Origin: Zygnema cylindricum
Taxonomy: Eukaryota; Streptophyta; Zygnematophyceae; Zygnematales; Zygnemataceae
Direction: 5' to 3'
Length of the DNA: 64,000 nucleotides
NCBI GenBank assembly: GCA_037447655.1
Contig: JBBHKE010002354.1
Coordinates: 1-64,000 of the forward strand
The first letter of the stretch is position 1; each line of letters begins with the position of its first letter. The position numbers and the translations under genes were made by a program. The notes below the pieces were generated by a model, which did not search any database, had not been told where the DNA came from, and worked only from the letters and a program-made list of their open reading frames with translations. This document shows positions 35,058 to 46,500 of the stretch, in pieces.

Positions 35058-38000
35058 ATGATGATAGGAGCTCTATGCGAAAAAAGGTTTTGGGGGATAG
35101 TGAGTGGACGATTGGGGCGTCCATCAAGTCTTGGAATTCCTCCAGGGTTTAAAGGAAGGAGATTCACCAGGAAAGAGGATTCACCTTCAACGAGGAAACA
35201 AAGGAAGGAGAGGTGGTGGACAAAGGAAAGGAGAAGGAGGCGACCACACCAATAGCAACTGGTTTAGCATTCATGTCACCTATTCCGAGGAACGAGGAGA
35301 ATGATACTGAAACCTGGGACTTCAACAATATGGCGGCAAAGCACTTCATCCTACGCCATCTCACTCAAGGACTTGCATGTCCTCATTTGCAGGTAGAGAG
35401 GGCATCCGATCTTTGGATGGCTCTCATAGAGATGTACCGAAGTGGTACGATTCAGCAACAATAGTTGGCTGATCAGAAAGTTAAAGAGTATGTATACAAA
35501 GGGGGAAATATGTTGGATTTTTGCAATGAGTTTGCTACACTCTTCATGGAGCTAGAGAGTGCGGGTAAAGTTTTTAGTGAAAAAGAAAAAGTTAACTGTT
35601 TACTAATGAAGTTACCTGATGAGTTCGAGAACATAGTCAACCGTGTGCAGGACTTGCCGGACTCAAGGTGGATATGGAACTCAGTGGTAGGGATGATTCT
35701 CGTTCGAGAGAATACGATTGAGATCCGAAGGGGAGGAAAGAGTGGCCAAGCCTTGGCAACAGCCACCGATTCGAGGAAGAAGGATTCCCGGATACCAGTC
35801 GGAAACTATGGGGGTAGGGAGCAGAAAAAACAGGTTGGCGAGTTCGAACCAAGGGCTCCCAAAGGTTTATGTCATTTTTGTAAGAAACCGGGGCACTATA
35901 TGGCAGAGTACACCAAGATAACTGAGCTTCGGTTAAAGGAGGGGCAGACCGGTGGTACCCCGAGAGGAAATAAAGAGGCCCTTGTCACACAGGTACTTGA
36001 GGCGGAATCCGAGGACGAGGACGATGAGCTCATTTTGGATGAGGAGTTGGAGGCGAAAACTGAGGTTGAAATTCCACGAAGGCAGAAATGTGCTTACAGT
36101 GGATTGAAAGGTGAAGCAGGCTAGATTATAGATTCACGTGCCTCAATGCACATGTGTAAGGATAGACACCTGTTCACTAAGATAAGAAAGATTCCCACCG
36201 TAGAAATAGAGTACGGGGATGGGAGGATAGTCACCACTACTCTTGTAGGATCGGTAGATCTGAAAGTGTTAGTAGAAGGAAAGACATCCATATTAACATT
36301 CTCCGATGTATTGTTTATTCCGAAGCTGAACAAAAACCTTATCTTTACATCAGTATTAGATGATAAGGGTTTTTTCACTAGCACTAGGGAAGGAGTCTTT
36401 ACTGCTAGTTTTGAGGAGGATGTCTATTTCATTGCTGAGAAAGGTAGCCATGGGATGTTTAGGCTGATCTTAAGTAATGAAACGAAGAAACTTTATTATG
36501 CTGGTGTTCATGATATTATGATGTGGCATAAGAGGCTTGGGCATGTGAATCTAGATAAGTTAAGAGAGATGAAAAAGATGGGAGTGGTGGAAGGGATTCA
36601 GTTCAGTGAGAGTGATGATATAAGTGATTGTAGTGGGTGTGCTCAAGGTAAAGCACACAGATTACCCTTTCCAAAAACAGCCACCTACAAGGGAGAAAAA
36701 CTTCTAGATCTAGTACACACAGATATTTGGGGACCGGCTAGAGTGCCCTCACCGGGGGGGAAGAGATTTATGATGACTATAACTGATGATTGGTCTCGGT
36801 ATTCCCGAGTATATTTTTTGAAAAACAAGTCAGAGGCTGAGGACTGTTTTAGACAATATAAAGCATGGAGCGAAAAACTCCATGAAACTCCAATCAAGAG
36901 AGTAAGGAGTGACAATGGTGGAGAGTATACTTCTAACCAGTTTGAGGATTTTTTGAGGGAAGATGGGGTTCAACACCAAAAGACAGTGCCAGAAAATCCT
37001 GAACAGAATGGGGTAGCTGAAAGGTTAAATAGAACACTAAGTGATAGTGCTAGAAGTATGTTGTCGGATAAGAAGATAGGAAAAAGGTTTTGGGCAGAAG
37101 CAATGAACTGTGCTAATTACCTCAAAAATAGAGTTCTTACTTCAGCTATAAAAGATCAAACACCTTATGAGAGATGGACAGGCCGGAAACCAGACTTATC
37201 TCATTTAAAGGTTTTCGGCAGTCAAGTATTCAGTCTAGATACTGATCGGTCCAATTGGAAGCTAGATCCTAAAGGAAAACCAGGATACTTATTAGGATAT
37301 GATGAGGATGTTAAAGGATATAGAGTTTATGATCTAAAAAGAGAAGATATAATCTTAGTAAAGCATCTAGTAGTTATGGATGAAGGAAAGTCTGTGGATC
37401 CCTTCAAATATACAAAGTCAGTAAAAATCAGATTTGAGTCAGAAAATTCTGATGACTTTGAGCTTCCTAACTATCCAGGTTTTAGAGACGATGACATTCT
37501 TGCAGGAACAAATCAGACCGAAAAGGACTCGGCTGTGGAAACTCCAGTGACAACTCTACTCGAAGCGGAAGACGTGGTGGAAATTGATTCGGAATCAAGG
37601 GATAGGGGAGAAGCCGAGTTTGTTCGAAAGAATCCACGAGAACCATCTATTCCGGCCTCAGATTTTGAGGGAGGGAGGAGAAGTAGCAAAAGACTGCAAG
37701 AAAAACAGGTTAATAACAAGGTAACTAAACTATCTCATCAAGATGAACCTCAAACTTATCGAGAGGCGATGACTTGTCCAGAAAGAAACCGGTGGAAGAC
37801 AGCCATCAATGAGGAGATGGCTTCAATCATGGCAGCCGATACTTGGGAGCTGGTGGACTATCCACCTAACCGAAAACCAATCGGTTGTACGTGGGTTTTC
37901 AAACTAAAACTGAACCCAGATAACACAATCGAGCGCTACAAGGACAGATTAGTGGCAAAGGGATTTACACAAAAGGAAGGAATTGACTACGAGGAAACCT

Positions 38001-39331
38001 TTGCCCCGGTGGTCAGATTTCCCTCCGTCCGCATACTTCTCAGTTTAGCAGCGGCGGAAGACATGGAAGTGCACCAGATGGACATCAAAACAGCCTTTTT
38101 GCATGGAGAATTAGAAGAGGAGATCTTCATGCGACAACCCGAAGGGTTTGTGGAAGAAGGAGAGGAGAGTAAGGTATGCCGGCTGATTAAATCTCTTTAT
38201 GGTTTGAAACAGGCGCCCCGACAGTGGAATAAGAAGCTTGATGAGTTTCTTACCGGTCTAGGATATATTCAGATCAGCTCAGATCACTCAATCTATGTTT
38301 TCGAAGATGAGGAAGGTTTTATATTTATTGCAATTTATGTTGATGATTTGCTTATTTTAAGTAAATCAATGGAAAAAATTAATAAACTGAAAACCGATCT
38401 TAAGGGGAGATTTGAAATGAAGGATATGGGGGAAGCAAAATATATTTTGGGAATTCAAGTAGAGAGAGACCGAAAAAGATAAATTATAAGATTGACTCAA
38501 AAGGAAGCAATAGGGAACATGCTTGAAAAATTTTAAATGGATAAAGCTAATAGTTGTACAACTCTAATGGAATTGAAGAAGGGAAGTGAGGGGAGTGAGG
38601 AAGAAGGAGTCATAGTCTTAGACGAGGAATTATCTCCTAAAGAACAGAAGTTCATGCAGACTATTCCTTACAGGCAAGTAGTGGGAAGTCTAATCTATTT
38701 TATGAATTGTACCCGACCGGATTTAGCTGCAGCTGTAGGAGTGCTGAGTAGAAGTCTAAATGCTCCCACTAAGAAGGATTGGGAGGCAGCTAAGAGAGTC
38801 CTTAGATACTTGGTAGGAACTAGAGATCTATGGTTGCATTTGGGTGGGGAGAATACTGACATCACTACTTGGAGTGATGCCAGTTATGGTGATGCTCCGA
38901 TGAGGAGATGTACTTCTGGATATGTATTATATGTGGGTGATGGGGCTTGCTGTTGGAGTAGCAAACACCAAAAGGTTATTGCTCAGTCCACCATGGTGGC
39001 TGAGTATATGGCCTCTTGCTCTGCTGTAAAAGAATTGATGTGGGTCAAGTCTTTGCTTGGTGAGCTTGGTCACCTTAAGAGTGGTGTGCAGAAAATATTT
39101 TGTGATAATCAGGCAGCAATCGCTATTTCTGCCAATCCTAAACACCATTTTAAAGCCAAACACATGGACATCAGACTCAGCTTTGTTAAAGAGAAAGTAG
39201 AAAACAAAATAATCAGTTTAGAGTACAGACCAGATAGTGAGATGGTAGCAGATATGATGACCAAACCTGTGCCTTCCCCTTAGCTAATTTTTTGCAGGGA
39301 GAAGTGTGGTCTGAAATTAAAGATTGACTAG
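35058..39331 (+). pseudogene. Gag-Pol of element A2, nearly full length with a few stops
   Basis: Gag starts MMIGALCEKRFWGIVSGRLG at 35058 and shifts frame once before 35213. After that one frame runs to the end, broken only by TAG at 35462, TAG at 36122, TAA at 38480, TAA at 38534 and TAG at 39281. The zinc knuckle CHFCKKPGHYMAEY (about 35868) has lost its last Cys, and the protease IIDSRASMHMC has Arg for Gly in the DSG motif. The pre-integrase region has MWHKRLGHVNLDKL and CSGCAQGK. The integrase has LVHTDIWGP, RSDNGGEYTS and NPEQNGVAERLNRTL. Reverse transcriptase has MDIKTAFLHGELEEEIFM and IYVDDLLIL (near 38335). RNase H has DASYGDAPMRRCTSGYVLY. Confidence 0.92.
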
Positions 39332-39344
39332 AAAATAAGGGGAG

Positions 39345-40394
39345 TGTAGAAACTAATGGTTTTATTAGTATTTTCTAGGTCTGAAAAAAAATATAGAAGT
39401 CGAGGCAGTCTATCTCTAACTTCTCTCTCCAACTCTCAAACTTGTCGCAGTCACTGAGAAATTGGAGAGGAAGCTAGAGCCATGGCTACCTTGGCTATCC
39501 TGAGGTTTACGGGAATTTTATATTAGGGTTTATATATTTAATTAAAATGTATGTGTCGGCGGCAGGATTTGATCCTTGTACCTGCCGGCCGGCAGATACG
39601 AAGTAGCCGGTAGCCTTAGCCGTTTAATCTAGCGGTAGTGTTACCTAACGTATAGTTTGATAATTATTTACATATGTATACAAGCGATAAACCATTTAAC
39701 TGCAATGAATTACGGGATACATAGATCCAGTAATATATAATGTACGACTTACGGTACGGACACAAATCAGTACCGCGCATTTGTTTCGTAAATGAAACAA
39801 ATACCGCGCATGTATTTATTACGGCTACGATTAAAAGCCGAATTTAATCGGACGGCCGGGATTAGCGCCGAGATCGCGGAGGAAGATTTCGGCGGTTAGT
39901 GGCCATCGCCACATCGAATGACGCGTGGCGAAATTCCGTTGGATTGTGGAATCTCCGGAGATTATGGCACCGAATCCGGATTTGACATGTGTCGACATTT
40001 TGGCCATGTCGTACAATGTCCGTACATAAAGTACACCGGCAGCTGTACTTTTGCGTACGGAACTCAATTCTGATTGGTTCCGTACATCACTAGATAGAGT
40101 CTGTGAGAGAGATAGGACTTAGAAAAATTAGAAGATAGGACCCCCTCTCCTAGAGAGCTTCTGTACAAAAGGTCAACTTTGACCCTCCATATCTTACTGC
40201 TCAAGGGGGCAAATTCAGAGATTCTTTTTGCTATCGACTCAGGGGAGTCTTGTCTTCACAGGGGTGAAGTTGGTCAGAGTTTTTGTCTGCCAGGGTGGCA
40301 ATTATTTTTGCTTAAACACAAAGGGGTCAGGATTATCCTAGAGGCTTCTTGGAAGCTGTCCACTTTGAAGACTTATGGAGGTCTCAGAGTTTCA
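39345..40394 (+). repeat. 3' LTR of A2
   Basis: Same length as the 5' LTR (1050 bp), with scattered single-base differences only. It ends CTCAGAGTTTCA and is followed by the TTTGT duplication. Confidence 0.93.
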
Positions 40395-41377
40395 TTTGTG
40401 TTTCAGCAAAAATAAATGCCACCCTGGCAGACAATAGCTCTGACCAATTTCACCCCTGTCAAGGGAAGACTCCCCTGAGTTGATAGCAAAATGAATCTCT
40501 GAATTTGCTCCCCTGAGCAGTAAGTTATGGAGGGTCAAAGTTGACCTTTTGTACAAAAGCTCTCTGGGAGAGAGGGTCCTATCTCCTAATTTTTCGAAGT
40601 CCTATCTCTCTCTCAGACTCTATCTACTGATGAACGGAGCCAATCAGATTACAGTTCCGTACACAAAAGTAGAGCTGCCAGTGTACTTTTTGTACGGACA
40701 CTGTACGACATGGCCTAAATGTCGACACGTGGTATGTCTGGATTCGCTCCTTTAATCCTCAGAGATGCCGTGATCCAATGTCATTCCGCCACGTGTCATC
40801 CGATGTGGCAATGACCAAAAACCACCGAAATCCTCTTCCGCGATCTCGACGTTAATTTCGGCCGTCCGATTAAATTCACATTTAATCGTAGCCGTAATAA
40901 ATACATGTGCGGTATTCGTTTCATTAAAGAAATAAATGCGCGGTATTAGTTTCTTATCCGTATCGTAATCCGTACTTTTACATTACTGGATATATGTATC
41001 GCGTAAACAGTTACAGTTAAATGAATTATCCAACCTGATAATGTTTAATTAAATATCAAACCATATAGCACGTAACACTAGTTAAAGACTTAACGGCTAT
41101 GGCTACAAGCTACCAGTTGTCTGCCGTCCGGTAGGTACCAGGATCAAATCCTGTGGCCGGTACATACCTTTTAGTAAATAAATCCCTAACTAATATGTAT
41201 TTCCCGTAAACCTCTGGATAGCCTAGGTAGCCATGGCTCTAGCTCCCTCTCCAGTTTCTCAGTGACTACGACAAGTTTGAGAGTTAGAGAGAGAAGTTAG
41301 AGGTAGACTGCCTCGGCTTCTTTCTATATATCTATTTAGACCTAGAAAATACTTTAAATGGACCATTAATTTCTACA

Positions 41378-43024
41378 GTTCCCCCCTCTCGGCTTATTAC
41401 TTCCATAGGCCATGCCTCTCTAGCTTACGCTTACTCCACTGGGGCCTCTGCCTCTCTTATTTCAGCTCCTCTCTCTCTCAAAGCTACCTTAAAACGTCCT
41501 GATGCCTCCCTTTAGAAAATCGCCGCTGATGCTAAATTCAATGCCTTACTTTCCAACAAAACATGGAAACTTGTTCCCCTTCCCCCTGGAAGAAAGGCAA
41601 TCGGTTTGAAATTGGTCTTCCGTGTAAAACAAAAAGCGGATGGATCCGTGGACAAATACAAAGCTCGCTTGGTGGCAAAGGGCTTTTCCCAAATCGAAGG
41701 TATAGATTTCTCTAAAACCTCTGCTCATGTTGCCCGGTTGACATCTATCCGCACTTTACTTGCTTTAGCTACTAAACATGATTTCCATGTTTATCAGATG
41801 GATGTTAAAAATACCTTTTTAAATGGGATCTTGTCTGAGAACATTTACATGCATCAGCCTGAAGGCTATATTTCACCAGGATCTTAACATTTGGTTTGCC
41901 ATCTCATTAAAACAATCTATGGATTAAAGCAATCCCCACGTGTATGGAACCATACCATAGATGCCATTATGCGGAAAAAAGGATTTTCCCGAATTGATGA
42001 CAATTTTAGCATTTACTCTCGTGGCTATGGCACCTCCTTGATCATTGTTGCCATCTTTGTGGACGATCTCTTTTTTGTTGGTCTTTCCCTCTTTGAAATC
42101 TCCACTGTCAAATCTCTCCTTCAGGCCCATTTTGACATGGATGATGTATGTCAGCTCACTTATTACTTAAGCATTCAAGTTTCTCGTAATCGCTCGGCTC
42201 GCACCCTCTCTCTCTCTTAAGAGACCTTTATCTCTAATATTTTGGAACGCTTTGGCATGGCAGATTGCTCTTTCATTTCCACTTCTTTAGATGCTAATGC
42301 CCCTCTCCTCCTTTCCACTAACTCCCTTCTCTCCCCCTCCCTCCATGCCACTTACCGCTCGATGGTCAAGGCCTTTATGTACAACATGCAGGCCACCCGC
42401 CCTGACATTGCCATAGCTGTCACTAAACTCTGTCAACTCCTTCAACGTCCTTCTCTTGATCATCTTGCCGCAGGCAAACGTGTCTTTTGTTATCTACAGG
42501 GCACTAAACTCTTTGTCTGACATATTCATCCTCTGGCTCTAGTGCTCTTACGGGTTTTGTTGATTTAGATTGGGCACAAGATGAGCTTTCCCACCGTTCC
42601 ACCACTGGTTGGTGCTTCTTTTTGGGCAATGGTCTTATCTCTTGGTCATGCAGAAAGCATCCTACCACTCCATGCTCCAGCACTGAGGCGGAAATATGGC
42701 TGCTTGTCACGCCGCCAAGGAAGCTGTCTCGCTTCGGACTATAGTTTTCAATCTTGGATTTCCCCCTTCAGCCCCTACTCCTATTTTTTCTGGTTCCCAA
42801 GGAGCCCTTGCTTTGATCCGCAATCCTGTTCACCACAAACGGACGAAGCACATCGACATTCAGTATCATTACTCGTGGGAGCGGGTCGAAGATGGCACTC
42901 TCCAGTTTCTTGAGGTCAAATCCGCCGACCAAGTGGCCGATTATCTCACCAAGGCTCTTCATCGCCCTCACTTTGAGCAGCACTGCCTTTCCTTTGGCCT
43001 TCGTCTTCTTTTTCCTCCTGGCTA
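41378..43024 (+). pseudogene. Reverse transcriptase and RNase H part of D1
   Basis: D1 resumes after A1. Reverse transcriptase pieces include [20 protein letters not shown] (41650), MDVKNTFLNGILSENIYMHQ (41800) and IYGLKQSPRVWNHTID (41920). The catalytic FVDDLFFVG is near 42057 (FVDD in place of YVDD). RNase H has lost its frame around 42520-42720 but keeps TKHIDIQYHYSWERVEDGT and YLTKALHRPHFEQHCLSFG near 42850-43000. Stops at 41886 and 42218 and frameshifts make it inactive. Confidence 0.85.
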
Positions 43025-43077
43025 AATTTCCTTTGTTTTCATCTCAATCTACTTCCTAGTTTTCGTTAGAGGGGGGG

Positions 43078-43436
43078 TGTTAAGGGACATTAAGCGTCAG
43101 TTTATTTTTTTCTTGCCCGTACTTTTCTTACGTCGGTCAAGTCTTGTTGACCGTCTTATCCGAACGGCTCACCTTTGGTCCTGTACGTACTTCCATACGT
43201 TGGTCCAGTCTTTCTTTTTGTCCTACATACATTTATTAGAATCTAGACTAGGATCCTTTTATTACAGCGCACCGTAGAGCGCTTAGACTCCACAGTAATT
43301 AGCATTGTATATTTTGTATATAAGTGACTCTTCTCACTTAATGAAATCAACCCAAATACAAATCAATTCCTCTCTCCAATGCATTGATCTTTCTCTTGTG
43401 TACAATTTCATGGCTTCCGCCAATCCACCTTTAACA
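43078..43436 (+). repeat. 3' LTR of D1
   Basis: It starts TGTTAAGGGACATTAAGCGTC after a run of seven G and ends CCTTTAACA, followed by the AGAGA duplication. It includes the ATGGCTTCCGCCAATCC segment that encodes the Gag N-terminus in the 5' copy. Confidence 0.92.
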
Positions 43437-43595
43437 AGAGATGGAAAGAGATTAAGGCAAAGGAAAGAGGACAAGGTAGAGTGGAAGCGAGAGAGGGAGA
43501 GAGAAAGGAGGGAGAGAGGGAGAGGGAAGAAGAGAGTGAGAGGAAGAAAGAAAGAGAGGGAAGTTGATAATCTTGTTCTTAGTTTTTAATGACAG

Positions 43596-46500
43596 TGACG
43601 CACGGATTCCTGGCGCCGGACTGCGCCAAAAAGGTGATATTTTTGGTGAATGGGGTGTACCCGGGTTTTGACATCAACGTCACGCAAGGCGACAATGTGC
43701 TGATTACGGTGCACAATGACCTGTATACTGAGGGCGTCACGGTACGGACTTCTAGGGACTCTTTTTTGGACATTTTTTTCATGAACGCTTTTTAAGAGTA
43801 AGTTTGATTTATTGTTCTCCCTAATTCCATTTTCTGTCATTTATACTATCAATCTCCTGAAAGGTTTGGTTTAGATTTGCATGTGGATCTTAGATTTCTA
43901 GGTTTCTTCTATAGTTTTGGGATTTTATTGTTTTTATGTTGCACTAATGCGGTGCTGCCACGTGTGCAGATCCATTGGCATTGCATCAAACAGACTTATA
44001 CGTCGTTTATGGACAGAGTGCCCATGATGACCCAGTGGTGAGTTGTGCTCTTTTTGTTTTTTTTTGTTTGTATTTTTTTTGGGTGTATGGGAAAAAGGGT
44101 GTTAAGCCTGGATGAGAGTTTTCTCTTATTTTCCAATTCAGATTGAAAAATGGAAGTCAGAACCTCTCATATTCAAACTTAATTTTTTTTTGCTCTCGCC
44201 ATTCCCCGATTTTTTCCGGGCATCCCCATTCTGCCGGGGGAATCTTTTTCCTACAACTTCATCGTGAACCAAGTCGGCACATTCTGGTGGCAGAACCACT
44301 ACATAATATAAAAAGCCAACGGATTGTACGGATTAATCGTCATCGGATCGAAAGCGCCAAAAGTTCTCGAGCCGACTCTTTTTGGATACGACAAGGAACT
44401 CAAGCCCATGCTGTTGAACGACTGGTGAGCATATTTTGAAACCAATTTTTTTAATTTCATTGCATGTTTTTTTAGTAATAACGTGAAGTGTTTTTTGGAC
44501 GGATATCAAAAGTCTGTTGGAAAAAATAGCTAAATCAAATATTGTTAAACTAAAAGAGAAAAAAAAATGGTTTGGTAATGTGTGACTCTTTCTTGTTTTT
44601 TCTCGAATTCATTTGGTGTTCCTAAGAGTGGTTGAACAAATTCAAACGATATTTGCTGAAACTCTCTCTGTATTGGGGAGGTCTTTGAAGTCATGATGAA
44701 AAACTCACAAATCAACTTGATGCTTCTGAATACATCTGATAGGGATCGTGGATCTTTGATTGACTACCTCTTGAGGAGGGGTGTTGATATACGTAAGATG
44801 TACTTCTCAATACCCAGGATGGGGGTGCACCCACGCTCGATACTTATAAATATAGTGCCGCCTGTACCAATATTCGAGCTGGTGGCGCAGTGGTTACCGC
44901 ACTGGAGATCCGCCCCAAAGGTCTCGGGTGTGAGCCCTGGTCAGCTCACACGTCTCTTTAACGGGATTCTCCACTATATCCTCCCTATTTTACGAATTTT
45001 AACATGGCACAACGAATCTCAATTATGTGTGTGCTTTGAGTAAAATTGTTCGCACTACATATCTTGACATCGCGGGCTCAAAATCTTTGAACCACTGATG
45101 TTCTTCAAGGAAATCTTAGTGTTGTGCTTTAATTACTTCCCCCAAGTATCGTGTCGCAGGTGGCACGCCACTCCGCTAGTTCAACAAATTGGATTGAGGC
45201 AGCAACTTCCGAATGCCTTCGTATGGGTGGGCGATCCGCAAAATCTGCTGATAAATGGAAAAGGAGTATTCAATTGCAGTTTAGCCGCCACAACGGAATG
45301 CCTCGTATGCAAAACCAGTAGTATAGACTGCGGCTACAGTGTGTTTGAAGTTGAACAACGGAAAAGGTGAGGGATTGTCGTTACACATGTTTTACCTCTT
45401 TTCTCCTTGTTTTGGTTATGTTTGGTGTGGGTTTGATATTGCATTTTTGTGGTGGTCTTAACTCGCGTGTGAAATAGAGTTCACGCAAAAAAACACGCGT
45501 TGTCGCAAAAATATCAAAGGATTGCACTCGGAGTGATTGACACCAATTCGTGAGGGAACCCTGAAAGAGGCAACAGTATGGTTGAATCGCCGTGTAAATT
45601 CATACTATTTTCTTTGCATGAAAAGTTAATGTGATATTGTGCGCATACATTTATGAGATTAGCACATGGTAATATCATTCTAAATGTGTCGTTCGACGTG
45701 TGAATAACCTCTAAATGAAATCCGCACTGATTCGAATGATTCCAATGAAGCATCAACTCCATTGTCGATGCACAACATAATAAAAACTAAAAAAAGATGT
45801 ACGCTATTTCATATTTGAAGCGATGAAAGAAATGTGCGGTAAGAATTCACCAACAACCTTTTCGACTTTTCCTTAACCTTAATTTTGTGTTCGTGGTTGA
45901 AATCCAAGTACCGTGTCCGTCTTGTGAATGTGGGTTCCTTGACCTACTTGAATTACGCCATCCAAGGCCACAACATTACTGGTGAGGTTGATGAATGTCT
46001 TTAACATTAAAATTTGGAAACGTTGAGTTCAAATATGAGGGTGCGTCTCCTTTGGATGTTGTGGTGCATTCAATTACGCCAGTGGGGGTATTGACATGTG
46101 TCGCAAGTTGGGAACGTTTAAAGGATGTTTATGTAATGTTTATGTATTTTTGCCCGATATTTGATAAACTTAGGTTGAAAGAACATGTCACAAACATCAT
46201 ATAAACATAATATAAACCGTTAACTTCCTTTAGTGTGAACACCTAACTTACAAAGTGGTTGGATTTGAAAGAATTTGAATAATACAGCCAAATATTGTGT
46301 TCTATTAGCGTTTTACCCAACAGGGGCCAATGGAGCCAAACCTCATTTCTTTCTCGATTTTTAATTTTAAAATCGCGTGTCTCCTCCCTCTGGTTTGTGT
46401 GCACCCTGAAGCGTGGTCGGGCCTTAGTCATTCTATGTGACTTTTGGTGACTTCTAAAACTTTCAATCTGCTTTTTTTGTCTTTTATAGGGGTACTGGTT

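Larger units (their letters stand above)
33944..40394 (+). mobile_element. Ty1/copia element A2, plus strand, youngest of the stack
   Basis: A 6451-bp element with two 1050-bp LTRs (33944-34993 and 39345-40394) of equal length, very similar by eye, and a perfect TTTGT duplication (33939-33943, 40395-40399). It inserted in the LTR of its relative A1 in the opposite orientation. Gag-pol is almost all in one frame. A purine tract (AAAATAAGGGGAG) precedes the 3' LTR. The small LTR divergence makes it the most recent arrival that can be judged here. Confidence 0.95.
24259..41377 (-). mobile_element. Ty1/copia element A1, minus strand, split by C and A2
   Basis: A1 sits inside D1 with near-identical flanks GTTCT (24254-24258) and GTTCC (41378-41382). 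Its 3' LTR is 24259-25312 and its 5' LTR is 33867-33943 plus 40400-41377. Internal sequence is 25313-26660 and 32821-33866. Element C interrupts the reverse transcriptase and A2 interrupts the 5' LTR. Compared with A2, about 1.95 kb from behind the zinc knuckle to the reverse transcriptase start is missing, so A1 was non-autonomous or damaged before or after insertion. Confidence 0.9.
33867..41377 (-). repeat. 5' LTR of A1, split by A2
   Basis: 33867-33943 and 40400-41377 together give a 1055-bp LTR matching 24259-25312. The A2 element and one copy of the TTTGT duplication separate them. The minus-strand start TGTAGAAATTAATGG lies at 41377. Confidence 0.9.
20893..43436 (+). mobile_element. 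Ty1/copia element D1, plus strand, split by nested insertions
   Basis: LTRs of 359 bp (20893-21251 and 43078-43436) bound the element, and the 5-bp duplication AGAGA lies on both sides (20888-20892 and 43437-43441). The element proper is about 5.4 kb: 20893-24258 plus 41378-43436. Element A1, with its own nested elements, fills the gap. The gene order is gag, protease, integrase, reverse transcriptase, RNase H, which defines copia. It lies in intron 1 of the multicopper oxidase pseudogene in the same orientation. Confidence 0.93.

Noticed and set aside
44876-44950. Functional tRNA gene
   Set aside because: The D and anticodon stems do not form cleanly and no Pol III terminator follows, so a SINE head or tRNA pseudogene is more likely.
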